A stretch of DNA of 64,000 bases from positions 19,220,001 through 19,284,000 of the forward strand of contig NC_065877.1 in NCBI RefSeq assembly GCF_933775445.1, in the 5' to 3' direction. A model generated the notes under the pieces. That model was not told the DNA's origin. It did not search any database and was given only the letters and a program-made list of their open reading frames with translations. The position numbers were made by a program, and so were the translations under genes. Origin of the DNA: Argentina anserina. Taxonomy: Eukaryota; Streptophyta; Magnoliopsida; Rosales; Rosaceae. Shown here in pieces: positions 1-19,200 of the stretch (position 1 is its first letter; each line of letters begins with the position of its first letter).

Positions 1-6889
<6,889 letters not shown>

Positions 6890-6940
6890 GCCTTTATATC
6901 TATCTACCTAAAGCGATGCAAACATCAAACTCGATCAATC

Positions 6941-6965
6941 GAGAGAGAGAGAGAGAGAGAGAGAG
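6941..6965. repeat. (GA)n microsatellite upstream of the beta-galactosidase start
   Basis: About twelve GA units lie 52 bases upstream of the ATG; on the coding strand this is a CT tract. CT/GA tracts are common in plant 5' leaders and core promoters, so it may sit in the 5' UTR. Its role here is inferred only from position. Confidence 0.8.
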
Positions 6966-7539
6966 CTACTTGGACTTCAACTGGTGTTTTCCGCAGAAAA
7001 GTGGATTGGAGTATATCCTCCAACAAATTCGTTTGATATCCAAAACATCGTCTCATACTATAGTATTCTATATAGAGTTCTCATTCTTAGTTAGTAAAGA
7101 ACTAAAAGAAAAAATGTCATCATGGTACCTAATTATTATGGCAAAGTGAATGTAGTACCTTAATTGTGAATTGTACTAATATAGTACCCAAACTTATAAT
7201 TTGCTGTTAACGAAGGATCTGGGCTCAATTTCTGTTATGATTCTGTTATCTCGGTCATGTGTCCCGCACGTGACCACAAAAAAAATTCATCGGTACACAA
7301 ACTCTTGTATCAAAATCAATGTAGTACCTGAGTTATACCAATGTAGTACATAAACTAGTTTTTCTTTATCAACAAGGAGTCTAAAGCCAATTTCTATCGC
7401 AGTTCCATCTTTTGGGTCACGTGTCGTAACTTCTTGTCTTTTCTTCATTTCTTCTCATTCTCCTTCTCATTCACTCTCACTCCTTCCACACTTTATTTCA
7501 AAGCTCAGATTTCGAAGCAAAGCAACACTACGGGTTGTG

Positions 7540-7915
7540 TTTCTTCCAATCTCTTCAACCACGACGACGACTTCTCCCAACTCGGCAGCTCCGCCTTGAG
7601 CCACCACATCATCTCCCTCACCTCCTCCAACTATGACCTTCTCTCCCTCCACCTATGACATTCGAGGCGTGTAATGAGGTGCGGTCAGCGGTCGAGAATC
7701 TCAAAGTGAAGGTCCATGAGCATGATGTGTTGATGGATCAGAGGTTCCAAGTAGAGGTGGAGGAGCTCGAAGATGGTGTTGTGGTGAAAGAGGAGGCGGT
7801 GGGGATGAGAGGAGGTGGAGCTCCTCAATGTCGCACCGTGGTGATGAGGTGTCCAAAGTGTAATGAGAATGGGTTGGTGCTTTGCCCAATTTGTAGGTTG
7901 TTTCTGAATTCTAGA
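7540..7915 (+). pseudogene. Glutaredoxin-like protein gene fragment (captured or retained)
   Basis: Two reading frames carry pieces resembling plant glutaredoxin-domain proteins that end in a Cys-rich motif. The first (to the stop at 7656-7658) has HHIISLTSSNYDLLSLHL, like their N-terminal HH-V-SLTS-TYG region. The second (7655-7924) has TFEACNEVRSAVENLKVKV then MDQRFQVE, like the glutaredoxin domain start, and jumps to CPKCNENGLVLCPIC, like the family C-terminus. The middle of the domain and the first Cys cluster are missing, and the two parts are in different frames. It is therefore a deleted, non-functional fragment. The family call rests on remembered motifs, not an alignment. Confidence 0.6.
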
Positions 7916-7922
7916 TACTTAC

Positions 7923-10732
7923 TGTGATAACCCAAATTTTGTTATTCCTTTCTTATAATTTCATGGATATTAATGAAATGATATTTTGGTTATATCCGTA
8001 TTCTAGTCTTTTAAATAGCCTTCATTCAAAGTAGAAATCAGTTCGAGAACCATTAAGTCGTTTTACGATTTAATTCATTCGACTCAATAAATTGACTTTT
8101 AATCTGTCGCTCGTTTCAGGAAACTTCTTTCATGAAAGTTGTAGAGCTCGTCAAAACGAGATCGTAGAAATTCAGCACGTAATTTTCAGAAGTTGGAGGA
8201 GCGAGAATTTAATTATGGAAGTTTGTTGTTCGGAGGGGTAAAATGGGAGAGGATTTGAAAATATCTTTTCACACATATCTTCTCCCTGTCCCTCCACTGA
8301 ACTCACCTATTCCTTCTACTTCTTCTCCATCAACTCTTTTCTTCAAACTCCAACTGACCCCCATTTCTTCTTCATTTCCAGAAAAATCTCTCCACCTCCA
8401 ATCTCATCTTTTCAGCCAACAAAGCTGACCACTGGGTACCTTGAACTGTGTTGATTTTCACCTTCCTTCTGGTTGAAGAAGCAAGCTGCTCCAACACTTG
8501 AGCTAGGAGCTGCTACCCAAGCAGTTCTAGCAGTGAATGACATAGTGACTGCAAGCTATTGTGCCATCGACAGAGGTGGGCTAGGAGTCTTTCCTACCTG
8601 GTCATTTTAGCTGCACAAGTTACAGTGAGGAGCTCAGTGGCTTTGCTGTGCCACAACTACAATTTCGGCAAGGGAGGTTACATAAGCTTTTCTGGTAGTC
8701 CCCTTGCCTTTTTTGACGATTCTAGCTGGTAAGCATACCCTCCTTTCTCTCAAATTTGTATTTGAAAGTTAAGGACAATGAGTTGTTTGTTAAAGCCAGT
8801 TTGTGAGTGTAAGTTTTGTGGTTTTGGGTGTGTGTTTTGAGGCTGACAACAGGGCTGTTGTGTTGTGGTAGAGGAAAGTTGAGTTAGTTGTTATCGTTGG
8901 TGATGTTTTGGTGGTTTTGAGAGTAAGGGGTTGTGTGTTAGGACAGTTGAGGGAGAGGGAGGCTGAGAGCTGTGATAGAAGTGTGAAGTTGTTCTTTTGT
9001 GTTTTAAAGAGTGGTTATGTCCCAGGGGCTGTTTTGGTAGAGTTAATTTTGTTGGAGTATAGGCTTAAAGTTTTTAAGTCATGTTTTAAAGTTTTTAGGA
9101 CATGCACAATCCGGCCCAGCTTTCACGGACTCTTCTCCACCTCGACGCGCCTTAATGTGATTTGTCTTTGTTTCTATGGAGGAAGAAAGAAAAACATTTG
9201 ATGCAATTATTGGAAGCTGTGGTGGATTAGAGTTTGGTTTGTCAAGCATTTCTAACCCAAAACAGTATTTGTTTTGGGTGATTGGTGTAGTGATTTAGTG
9301 GGTTAGGATCTTGTTGCTGTTTTGGGACAGTTGAGAGAAAGAGATAGACCGAGAGAGTAGTGTTAGGGAAGTAAGGGAGTAGTATGAGTTTTTAAGGGTC
9401 TTGGAAGTGGTGTAGAGAGAGAGTGAAAGCACCAAACGTTTGGTTTGGGTGGCCTTAGTAGTTTTGAGGTTTTGTTGAGTTGATTAGCATTTTGAACTCA
9501 ATTGTTACTAAGTGAGATTTGTGTCACTTAGGTACTTGGAGTTCATTGAAGCGCATAAGTAAACCTCACGTTTGGTCTAGTTATCCCACTTACTTTTTGT
9601 ATCTTCTTACTTGTTGTGAGATTAAAATTTAAATGTGTATATATTTGGTGATTCATATATGTATATCTAAATGGTAATAGGATATGCATGTATTTATCAC
9701 TAAGTGTATAAAGCTATTATGTTTGTGAAATATATAGTGTATTTTTAGCTGGTTTATATTAAATTGTGGAGGATGGGACCGAGGGGGAATAAAATGTACC
9801 TCTCGGTAAATTGGAGATTTTTGGATGAAATATTTGTATAATCGAAGTGCTTATATAGTGTTTGGCTGGAGGGGAAGAAAATGTACATTCTGGCATATAT
9901 GGTGATTATTTGTGTGTTGTTGACCGGAAGGGAATAAAATGTACCTTCCGGTATTATTGATGTTATTGTTGTGGAGTAGAGTGGGTGAGTTGTCAAAACA
10001 GTTGTTGCCAAAAGGGCGATAATGTGTTATTTTAATTGTTACGCCAAAGTGGCGATAGGCAGTGTCGGAACCATACCTTGGCCGGGTTTGGAGAAGATTA
10101 ATCTAGAGCTCTAGTTTGTGTCTGTAATGCATGGGAGCAAAGTGATGACCGACTCATGAATGACTCCATTATTGTGGTGTGTCATTTGTGATGACGCTAG
10201 CGTTATTGTGGTGTGAGCGTGAGTGGTGTGTTAATGTTGTGGTGATGACAATGACTGAGTGTGTTAATGATAATGTTGTGGTTGTTATTGTGAGAATGTG
10301 GTGATTATGATATTATCTGAGAAGTTGTCATAGATGCATGTTTGTTGATTATTTCTTTTCGTTTATTCATACCAACTGTGAAGCTGACCGGGTTGTGTTT
10401 ACAATCCCGGTGTACCAATCAATGGTGTAGGGGGTAGTGCTGCAGGTACTTCTTAGTAGCTATGACATGAGGGGTGCACTGCATGACAACTGAGAGTTGT
10501 TTTTGATTCAGTTTCCCTTTTTAGTTATGGTGAGGTTTTTATGAGAGATGACAAACTGTACATCTTTACATCGTGTAATTATTTTTATGTATTACAGTTT
10601 GTAAACCGAGTTGTTGTTAAACTTGGTTGGGATATTCAGCTACTGTAATGTAATTTCATTTTATTGAAGTTATTTTAGAGTGTTAGCATCCTTAAATTCG
10701 ATTTTTATTATTTTGAATTTAGGGATGTTACA
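7923..10732 (+). mobile_element. Solo LTR, about 2.8 kb, family with TGTRAY-type ends
   Basis: Starts TGTGATAACCC and ends GGGATGTTACA. The flanking pentamers are CTTAC and CTGAC, an imperfect target duplication. The inner segment around 10386-10436 (tttacaatcccggtg, accaatcaatggtgtag) matches, in reverse complement, the two LTRs at 34826-37871 and 43260-46441, so all three belong to one family with this copy in the opposite orientation. No internal domain, primer site or second LTR is present. The apparent reading frames inside are not genes. Confidence 0.7.
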
Positions 10733-11150
10733 CTGACTATAAGAGTTTCTTATTTAGAGTCTTATATCCCAAATAAGGTTATTTAGGTAAATACCATTTT
10801 TATTTTGACCCATAAGACGAAGCCGTGACGTAAAATAGTTTTTTACCATTCATTGATAGCGAAAAACGAGTTTGGGTACTACATTAGTACAACTTAAAAT
10901 TAAGGTACTACATTGATTTTGTCACAAGAATTTAGGTACCATTGTTGAATTTTTTTTATGGTCACGTGTCCCACACGTAACCGAAATAACGGAATCGTAA
11001 TAGAAATTGGGCTTAGACCCTTTGTTGATATTGAATTACAAGTTTGGGTATTATATTGGTACAACTCAGAATTAAGGTACTACATTGACATTGCCACAAT
11101 AGTTGGGGTACCGAGGGTGAAAACATTTCAAACTGAAATGACCATATTAC

Positions 11151-11546
11151 TCTCGAGGCTTTGACACGTGTTTGTTACACCCGTGGTCAAATAGTCACAC
11201 CCCAAGATGAATTTGGTTTCTCGTCTTTCCAGTGGTATGGGTAACTCCCCAAGCAGGTCAATAGTTGAACGAGTGACTGAACCAAACCATAACACTGAAC
11301 GCCATTAGATTACCAGCAAAACTTTAATTCTGAAACACTAATCTAATTGTTTCTCCATATTTCATGGTTCAGTTCAGTTACATGGGGTTACTAGCTATCA
11401 ACTACAAAACTGCTCTGGCAGAGACAATGGAACTGAACTGTTTTGTTGGGAGCTGATTTCAACTGCCTATATATACAAGTCAAAAGGGTTGATCGGTGTT
11501 TTGAACTAATTAGTAATTACATCCACGGAAAATCTTTAAGGCATGC
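11151..11546. other. Intergenic; 3' flank of NRPE1
   Basis: Nothing coding seen. It should contain the NRPE1 3' UTR on the minus strand. No convincing polyadenylation signal could be chosen. Confidence 0.5.
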
Positions 11547-12482
11547 CTACTGTGTCTCTGGAGGAGGGGTCCGACTGAAACTGGGATTCCGCGGTCGGGG
11601 CTGGACGAAATACTTGGCATTGAATTCATCAGCTAGCTCAGGATACTTCTCATTTACCATATTTTGCAGGCATTTCCTGTAGGAAAAGTCCTCCTTGCGA
11701 CCATCAGTTGATATAACGAAAAGGCATCGGCTTTCTTGAAAGCTTCCATGTCTATCAACCTGGCGACAAAGAGGCGACTGCTTAGAAGAATGATTTCCAA
11801 AAGAACCAAGCGGGCATCTCATAAAATTATATTTAGCTACACCAACTTGCAGCAGAACAGATTTAGGTACACATGCACAGCATAACAGACATGTTGTAAT
11901 GATGTTTTGCTTCAATAACAAGTAAAATACTGACTGAAAATACATCATCAGTCACAATTCTAACCAAGAAACAAAATTTAGTAAAATGAAAACAAAAAAT
12001 ATATCTTAAAATGAGGAGTAAAATGATCAAGTATATAACAAGTAAAATGATCGAGTAAGTATTTACACAAAATGGTCGAGTAAAAAAATTAAGCAACAAG
12101 TAAAATACTGACTAAACATCATCAGTCACAATTCTAAACAAGAAATAAAATTTGGTAAAATGAAAAAAAAAAAATATATTAAAATGAGTAAAATGATCAA
12201 GTATATAACAAGTAAAATGTTTTGGTTAAATAACAAGTACAATGATCGAGTAAATATTTACACAAAATGGTCAATTAAAAAAAATTAATTCACATTTTGT
12301 GAATCTAAAAAAGAACAGAAAAATAGTTCTAAGAAAAGTATGACAAGAACAGACTAAAGAATCTTACCGTAAAATAGTCGATCCCAGAGCCCATCTTCCC
12401 ATCTTTATCAGGGTGAAAATTGAATACTTTATCAAGGATGTATTTATGATCCTCATCTGAAAATCGATCTCCATCATTATAC
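11547..12482 (-). other. DeCL (DEFECTIVE CHLOROPLASTS AND LEAVES-like) domain of NRPE1
   Basis: The last two exons (12482-12368 and 11759-11547) encode FNFHPDKDGKMGSGIDYF and then SRCLFVISTDGRKEDFSYRK followed by NEKYPELADEFNAKYF. These match the plant DeCL-type domain that closes NRPE1 and separates it from the Pol II largest subunit. A short basic, Pro-rich tail follows. Confidence 0.9.
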
Positions 12483-15400
12483 CTGGTTAAAAGGAGTCAA
12501 AAACAAGAATAGAAGGAAGGCTATCAAGACCATGCTATTCCAGAAAACGACCAAGCCGAGAAGAGAATCATACAGTACAAGAATCCAGATATAACATATG
12601 CAGTGGGATACTGTTCCTATATTTGACCATCTTTTCAATATGGAGATTGGTGAGGAAATTATATCCTCAAGAACATCTCCAAAGGAATCTCATTGTGAAA
12701 ACTGTTAAACTTATTGATCTGAAGTATTCTACTTCTTTAAATTATCTGAGCGCTGGTAAAGCGCAACAGGCGTTATGGTTCACAGATACATCAATAACAG
12801 TGAGATACAACTTTGACCGCCTAAATCTCTAAGTAACCCCCATCCCCACCATATATTACAAAGAAAACATTAGTCAACTATTCAATAAAAGAAACCGAGA
12901 AAGAGAAAAATCTGCAAGTGACACCACCCTGTCATATAATATGTAGTAGAACAGAGAACAAATGGGGATAGTGTCTGTGTCCACAATTAGGAGAAACTAA
13001 ACTTGAACGTTCAACAATGCAGAATACAGAATAAAAGCCCCCCACACATTAAATGAGAAAACCCATATAGCACCTTCCTACAACTTACACAAGATCCAGA
13101 ACAGGATTTCAGGTAATTCAGAAGAGACAAAGTTATGGTAAGGCTTAAATAATCACTACATCTAATAGATGGTGTGCAAACTACACAATTATTCCCTTGA
13201 AATACATAGACTGTCCAAATCATTTCTCCAAGAAGAAGAAAACTGTCTGGGGAGATACAATAGACTGTCCAAATCATTCCCTTGACTAATGTCTTCTTGT
13301 TTACAATTTCCTTTTTCATCCATACTATTATGTTTGAAAGTAAAGTGATAGGAGATACAATATTAAGCACAACAAGTATGCATAAGAATAAGAAAACATA
13401 CCCAGATTGATGCATTATTCTACGAATAGAGAGCATAATTGGTTCAATATGAGAAAGAACATCCTGCTCCTCAGAAGTGAAGATATCTAATCTTTGGCGC
13501 GTTGTGGTGTATATCGCAGCCACACTGGAATCATTATTCACCATTCCAGGTGACTTAGCAGGGTGACTATTCTTACCCTTCCACTCCCCAGCGTTTGAAC
13601 CCCAACCCCTGCCACCTTCAAAGCGTCTTCTCTTGTTTGCATCTCCATTATGACCCCATACTTGAAGTCTTTCACCCGCATTTCCATCTCCTACACTTGG
13701 AGAATCCCACTGACTAATAGTTGCAGGTTCAGAAGTACCAGCAGGCTTTTTCTGATCCCATGCACCTTCAGCAATCTCCAGTGACTTTTCGCTTCCCCAA
13801 GCTCCCATGGATGAGGTATCAGCAGGCTTTTGCTGACCCCAAGCACCTTCAGCAATCTCAGGTGACTTTTGCTTTGATGAGGTATCGGCTGGTTTTTTCT
13901 GTCCCCAAGCATTGGTCCCCCATGAAGATAGAGCATCTACAGTAGCAGTCTTAGCTGTTCCCCAAGGAGACGGAGTTTCTTCTTTCGTAGTCTTGGTCCC
14001 CCATGCAGATGCATCTTCTGTAGCAGATTTGGCTGATTCCCAAAGAGACGGAGCTTCTTCAGTAGTAGTATTTGTCCCCCATGCAGCTGTAGCATCTACC
14101 GGAGCAGTCTTGGCTGTCGCCCATGCAGATGCATCTTCTGTAACAGATTTGGCTGATCCCCATGCAGATGGACCATCTACAGTAGCAGTCTTGGCTGTTC
14201 CCCATGGAGATGGAGCATCCTCTTTAGCAGTCTTTGCTGTTCCCCATGGAGATGGAGCATCTTCTTTAGCAATCTTAGCTGCTCCCCATGGAGACGGAGC
14301 TTCTTCAGTAGTAGTCTTTGTCCCCCATGCAGCTGTAGCATCTACCGGAGCAGTCTTGGCTGTCGCCCATGCAGATGCATCTTCTGTAACAGATTTGGCT
14401 GATCCCCATGAAGATGGAGCATCTTCTTTAGTCTTGGTCCCCCATGCAGATGGACCATCTACAGTAGAAATCTTGGCTGTTCCCCACGGAGATGGAGCAT
14501 CCTCTTTAGCAGTCTTTGCTGTTCCCCATGGAGATGGAGCATCTTCTTTAGCAATCTTAGCTGCTCCCCATGGAGATGGAGCCTCTTCTCTAGCAGTCTT
14601 AATCCCCCATGGAGATGTGGAATCCACCTCGGATTCTGCTGAAATCCCATCTTGTGTTCCAATGTTGACAGCTCCCCAGTCTTTCCCACCAGTCGAAGCA
14701 GTGTTGATTGAATCCCAGCTTGATTTTCCAGGAGCATCTTCAAAATGATCCGGGAATTCAATAATCTCTTCAAACACTGGCTTATGAGAACAGTTATGCT
14801 CTGGTGACAAGGACACTTCTCCATTTTCATATTCTGGCACAAGATCATCAATTTCTGTTCCCAAAGCTGCAGTAGTCAAGTCTTCTCCATTCACAGCGTT
14901 CACCATATGTAAAAAGTTGAAAACATCTACCCCACCCTCTTCAGTTAACCCTCCCTGAAAAAACACAATTATATTGATGTGTGGGTCATTCCAACAGAGA
15001 GTGACTAAATTGAATACTAAGAGTAACTCTTGGACAAGTGAATAGCAGATCATAATATACCTCTCTTGTGTCCCAGAGGATTTCGAACCTGGAGCCAGTA
15101 CCAACAGCTACATGTTTACCCCATGAACATGATGCAACTATGCTCGACAAAGAATCCATATGACACTTTTCAGCTGCTCTCTCAAAACATTTTTTTGGTG
15201 TCTACAACCAAATAATGAAAATAAAACTTAGTGGCAGTTATATTTCATCTAAGCAGTAACTGTAGCCATTTTCCCCTTCAAATTTACTTACAAACAATGT
15301 TGCTTCTGTAAAGGGTACTTGTATATTCAATGCGCGAGATAGTGCTTTATAACCACCAGGATTGAAGCCGACAAAATTTCCAGCGCATGTCATACTGTTT

Positions 15401-16203
15401 GCCAAGAGAATAAGATGCTCTTTGAGAACACCTTTTGCCACCATTGCAACAGCTGTCGCGAGGCGCTGCATTTTCAAATCACAAAATGTAAGTCCTTGAA
15501 AGAGTTGATAAATTTCTTTGTCTTTTCTTTTACAAAAAGGACAGCTGATTAAAGTTTTAACCGTAAGTAGGAGTAACATTGTTTTCTCAGATTTCATGGT
15601 GTTTAATGATTTCAGGTGATGTATAGCTTCGTAAACCCTCCTTATATCCCAAGGGAACGAAGATATATAAGCAGAATTGCACAGAACGCCACTGGAAGGA
15701 CATCTCATGGAAATTTAATCATATGAAGTTCTATAACAAACACATGGAAAGTGAAAGGACAGAGCTGATACTTGACGGTCACCGAATTTACCCAATTGAT
15801 AAAGAAACAAGAAATTATTCAAAAAAAAAAAACAAGAAAATTTTCATCTAAAGTCAAACAGCAATTTTGACAAAATATTTAACTGGTACTGTAAGAAGAA
15901 AATGTATGAACTCGATTTCCTGACTTGATTAGTACTGTATATTCCTTGCTAAGACAACATTAATTGGGGTTCGCATTCTTTCCCATTTTCTAAATAGAGT
16001 GAAAGGAGTTAAGGATAAGAAGTCCTAGTCTACGTTTAAACACAAAATTTTGTGCCAATATGAATTTAAAATAAGTACAAAGATGTCAAGATTGTGCTAA
16101 GCCATACACAGTATCGATCACCTATGAGTGTCCATACAAACACCTTTTGGTCAAGTCATTTAAAAAAAATGAAAAAAAAAAATATATATATATATATACA
16201 TAT

Positions 16204-16244
<41 letters not shown>

Positions 16245-19200
16245 TCGACCAATACATGATATGACACCTCTCCCATCACCCTACTATAAATTGCTACTAT
16301 AAAATTAATTATAGTACCTGAACTGCTTGATCAAAAGCACAAGAAACCCCCAACAATTCCTGAACTTGTTTGATGGCATATGGAATGGAACGCCTGGTGT
16401 CAATCAAATGAAGCACTGGAAGGCAGCAATCAAGGGTTATTCTCCACGCATCACCACTTTGTTTAACCACCGACTTCTCCAGAACAACATCCAAAGCCAA
16501 TTCACCCTTCAGACATTTGTTTGGGCTTCTGATCCAAGTTGTTGATTCTGAATTGATCCAAATTATGTTCGCCGAAGAAATTCGAGGATCACCTATCCAT
16601 TAAAAAAGTTCTCCGCTTATGAATGAAATTATTTTCTGTACAAAATGACTTCATTGCATGAAAAGTCTCCAAAAGTAGCAATAAAAAAGAAAAATCCCTT
16701 GGTTTTGGATGTAAATCCAATCCTGAAGCAAGTTTTAGAAACACCGAATTTCTATAAAAATGAAATGAAAAGCATGTGAAGCTGATGTGTACAACCTCTT
16801 AAGTTCAATCTTCAATTTGAAAAAATGAAGTGATTTGGGGGTGTGTTTATTTACATTTATGCACACTGCAAGCATAAGTCGAGGATACAAATTGCAGGCA
16901 CCAACTCAGAAGAATCAGTGACTTCATGTAAGAGTCACAAAAACAACTCAAAGAGCAACATTAAATACATCATATATAAAAGTTACCTTTAATTACTGTT
17001 TCTAATAGAACTGGGCAAATAAAGTCGGCCAAGATTTGTGAAATAGCCTCCAACTCTGAATTACTGAAATCTTGATAGAAGAACATCAAGCAAGGAGAGC
17101 CAGATATATTGCCAGCAGAGGATTGATGAAAAGAGCAACAGTCACTGCAAACAAGTAAGACTATTCAATATGGAGTTTCACTTCAATACATATACCATTA
17201 GTTCTAATGTGCAGTACTACAATTACAAGCACGATAGAGAAAAGATTAGATGTATTTTATTTTTCCATATGTAACTAATCCTGAATGAGTTGGGAATATT
17301 GATCTTCTTTAGAAATAAGACTTCATAGTCTCTAGGCTACCTGAACTCAGTATCAGCCAAAGTACTAGACCAAAAGGAAGCATTACATGGTATGCGACAG
17401 GGATGATATGCCTAGAGTTACTATTGGTGAACTATGTAGTTCTGGACTTCTGGTGTCTTCTCTGTTATATGTATTCAGCTCCTCTTTTCTTATTGTATAT
17501 CTAGAATTCTAGATGAAGCTTCAAACTAAAATTTTGAATAAAGAAAAAACGTTTAAATGTTCCCTCTTTTCTCCTAGAATTAAAATGTCATTTTTAAAAG
17601 GTTTGTTCTTACCTTAGTGCATCTAACATTTAAAACATCATTCAGACAGGTAACCTAAATAAATAAGAAAATGACGAGTAAACCCAAATACAAGCCATAC
17701 AACAACCAACCTGTATGACAAAACTGTTCTTTTAAAAATGTCTCTGATGTTCGTCTTCTTCCCAACCTTCTTTCTTTGAAATGAACTGATAGTTTCTTCA
17801 CATTTTTGAAGGATCTCATACATTCCAAGATTCAGCTCCCGTATGAGCATCTGCTAAATATAACTATCGTTACTCCAAAGAATCAGGCAACAGCAACTTG
17901 GTAAAGGAATACTTAAACAAAAATTCATAACCAAACAATTTTCACCTCATTCAAATGAACATGACCAACAAGGCCAGAGCCAATTTCCATGTTTCCTGCA
18001 GCTCGCTGACCCTGATATCTGCATGCAAGAATTATTGATAGGCATTTAAGTAAAGGCTTATTTAAAAAAAAAAAAAAAACCTTGTGTAAAGTCAGGAATG
18101 TAATTTAAAAGTAACACTACAAGAACGATGGGTTTTCTTTCTGCTAGACCAAAGGGAAGGCCATTAGTCCCATTACGATGCATAGTCAGACAAGGAACAG
18201 GACCACAAAAGTCACACTACAAGAATGATAGGTTTTATGCTAGACCAAAGGGAAGGCCATTATGATGCAGAGTCAGACAAGGAACAGGACCACAATACCA
18301 AAGCAAAAATGCCAAGAATGAAACTACATTATGAACAAACATTAGCCTAAAGGACTGTAATGTTTGAGCATGCATCCACATATCATTAGGTATATACCCC
18401 GACACAGATATAGGAGCCCAACGATACTCAGTGATAACCTAAATTGAAGGAGGCAGATCATACTCAATCATAAAGTCCAGTGCAGCATCTTTAAGGCTAA
18501 CTTTTTTCAACTGATTCTTGACCAAATACGCAGCATGTTCTCTGCAGTATTTTCTTCCACAACCACAGTCATTCAGATACAAGACTACACGACGGTCAAT
18601 GAGTTCATTCTTGAAACTGACTTTGCAGAGTAGTATTTCCTGAGCACAACAACAGAAAGCGTATCTATATTATGAAGAACATGGATGCATGGAGTGCACG
18701 AAAAAAAAGTAAATAAAAAAAATAAAAAGTAGGAAAGACGAGGACAAAATATTAAGTACAAATAGACGGTGACTATCAATTTCAACCAAAACCACACCTA
18801 CCTTCATAAGATCCCATGAAGAGTTGCTCCTTGGGGTAGAATCAAGAACTGCTTTGTATGCTGGATTTGACATCGCTGTTGCAGCCAACACACCCACAGG
18901 TTCGCCGGCAGGGAAAAGATTTTGAGGACTACATCCGCTCTTTGCTCCATACTCGCACTGAATGATAGAATTACTGCACACATTCCGCACGGTGCCATCG
19001 TAGCAAATGACAACATCTCGCAGAGTTGCCATTAGATTCTTGAATAGTGTGCCAGGTTCAGACAACCCTCTTGAGGAGCGAACAATTACTTCTCTTGTAG
19101 CAATGGAATGAATCATTCCCTCAACAGGGTCCAACCCGTGAATAAAACCACTATGAACCAATCCGAATTCTACAGAGGGATAATCCACAATGTTAGATGG

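Larger units (their letters stand above)
7110..11150. mobile_element. TIR-flanked composite element carrying gene fragments (Pack-TIR-like)
   Basis: The left end (about 7110-7435) and right end (about 10855-11150) are inverted copies. Both arms share aatgtagtaccttaatt, atagtacccaaactt-like and cacgtgtccc-type motifs in the same order when one is reverse complemented, and each arm holds two tandem versions of the motif. Between them lie glutaredoxin-like coding fragments and, inserted later, a 2.8-kb solo LTR. Without that LTR the element would be about 1.2 kb. No transposase is visible, so it would be non-autonomous. The outer ends are imprecise and I could not fix a target duplication. Two independent MITEs of one family in opposite orientation are the alternative. 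Confidence 0.6.

Noticed and set aside
8243..9201. Plus-strand frames of 61 and 97 codons
   Set aside because: Inside the solo LTR at 7923-10732 and without recognisable domains.
13912..14748. Plus-strand open frame of 278 codons with repeated HGDGASS-like units
   Set aside because: It lies exactly opposite the WG-repeat exon of NRPE1; the repeat lacks stops in this frame. No conserved family and no splice context.
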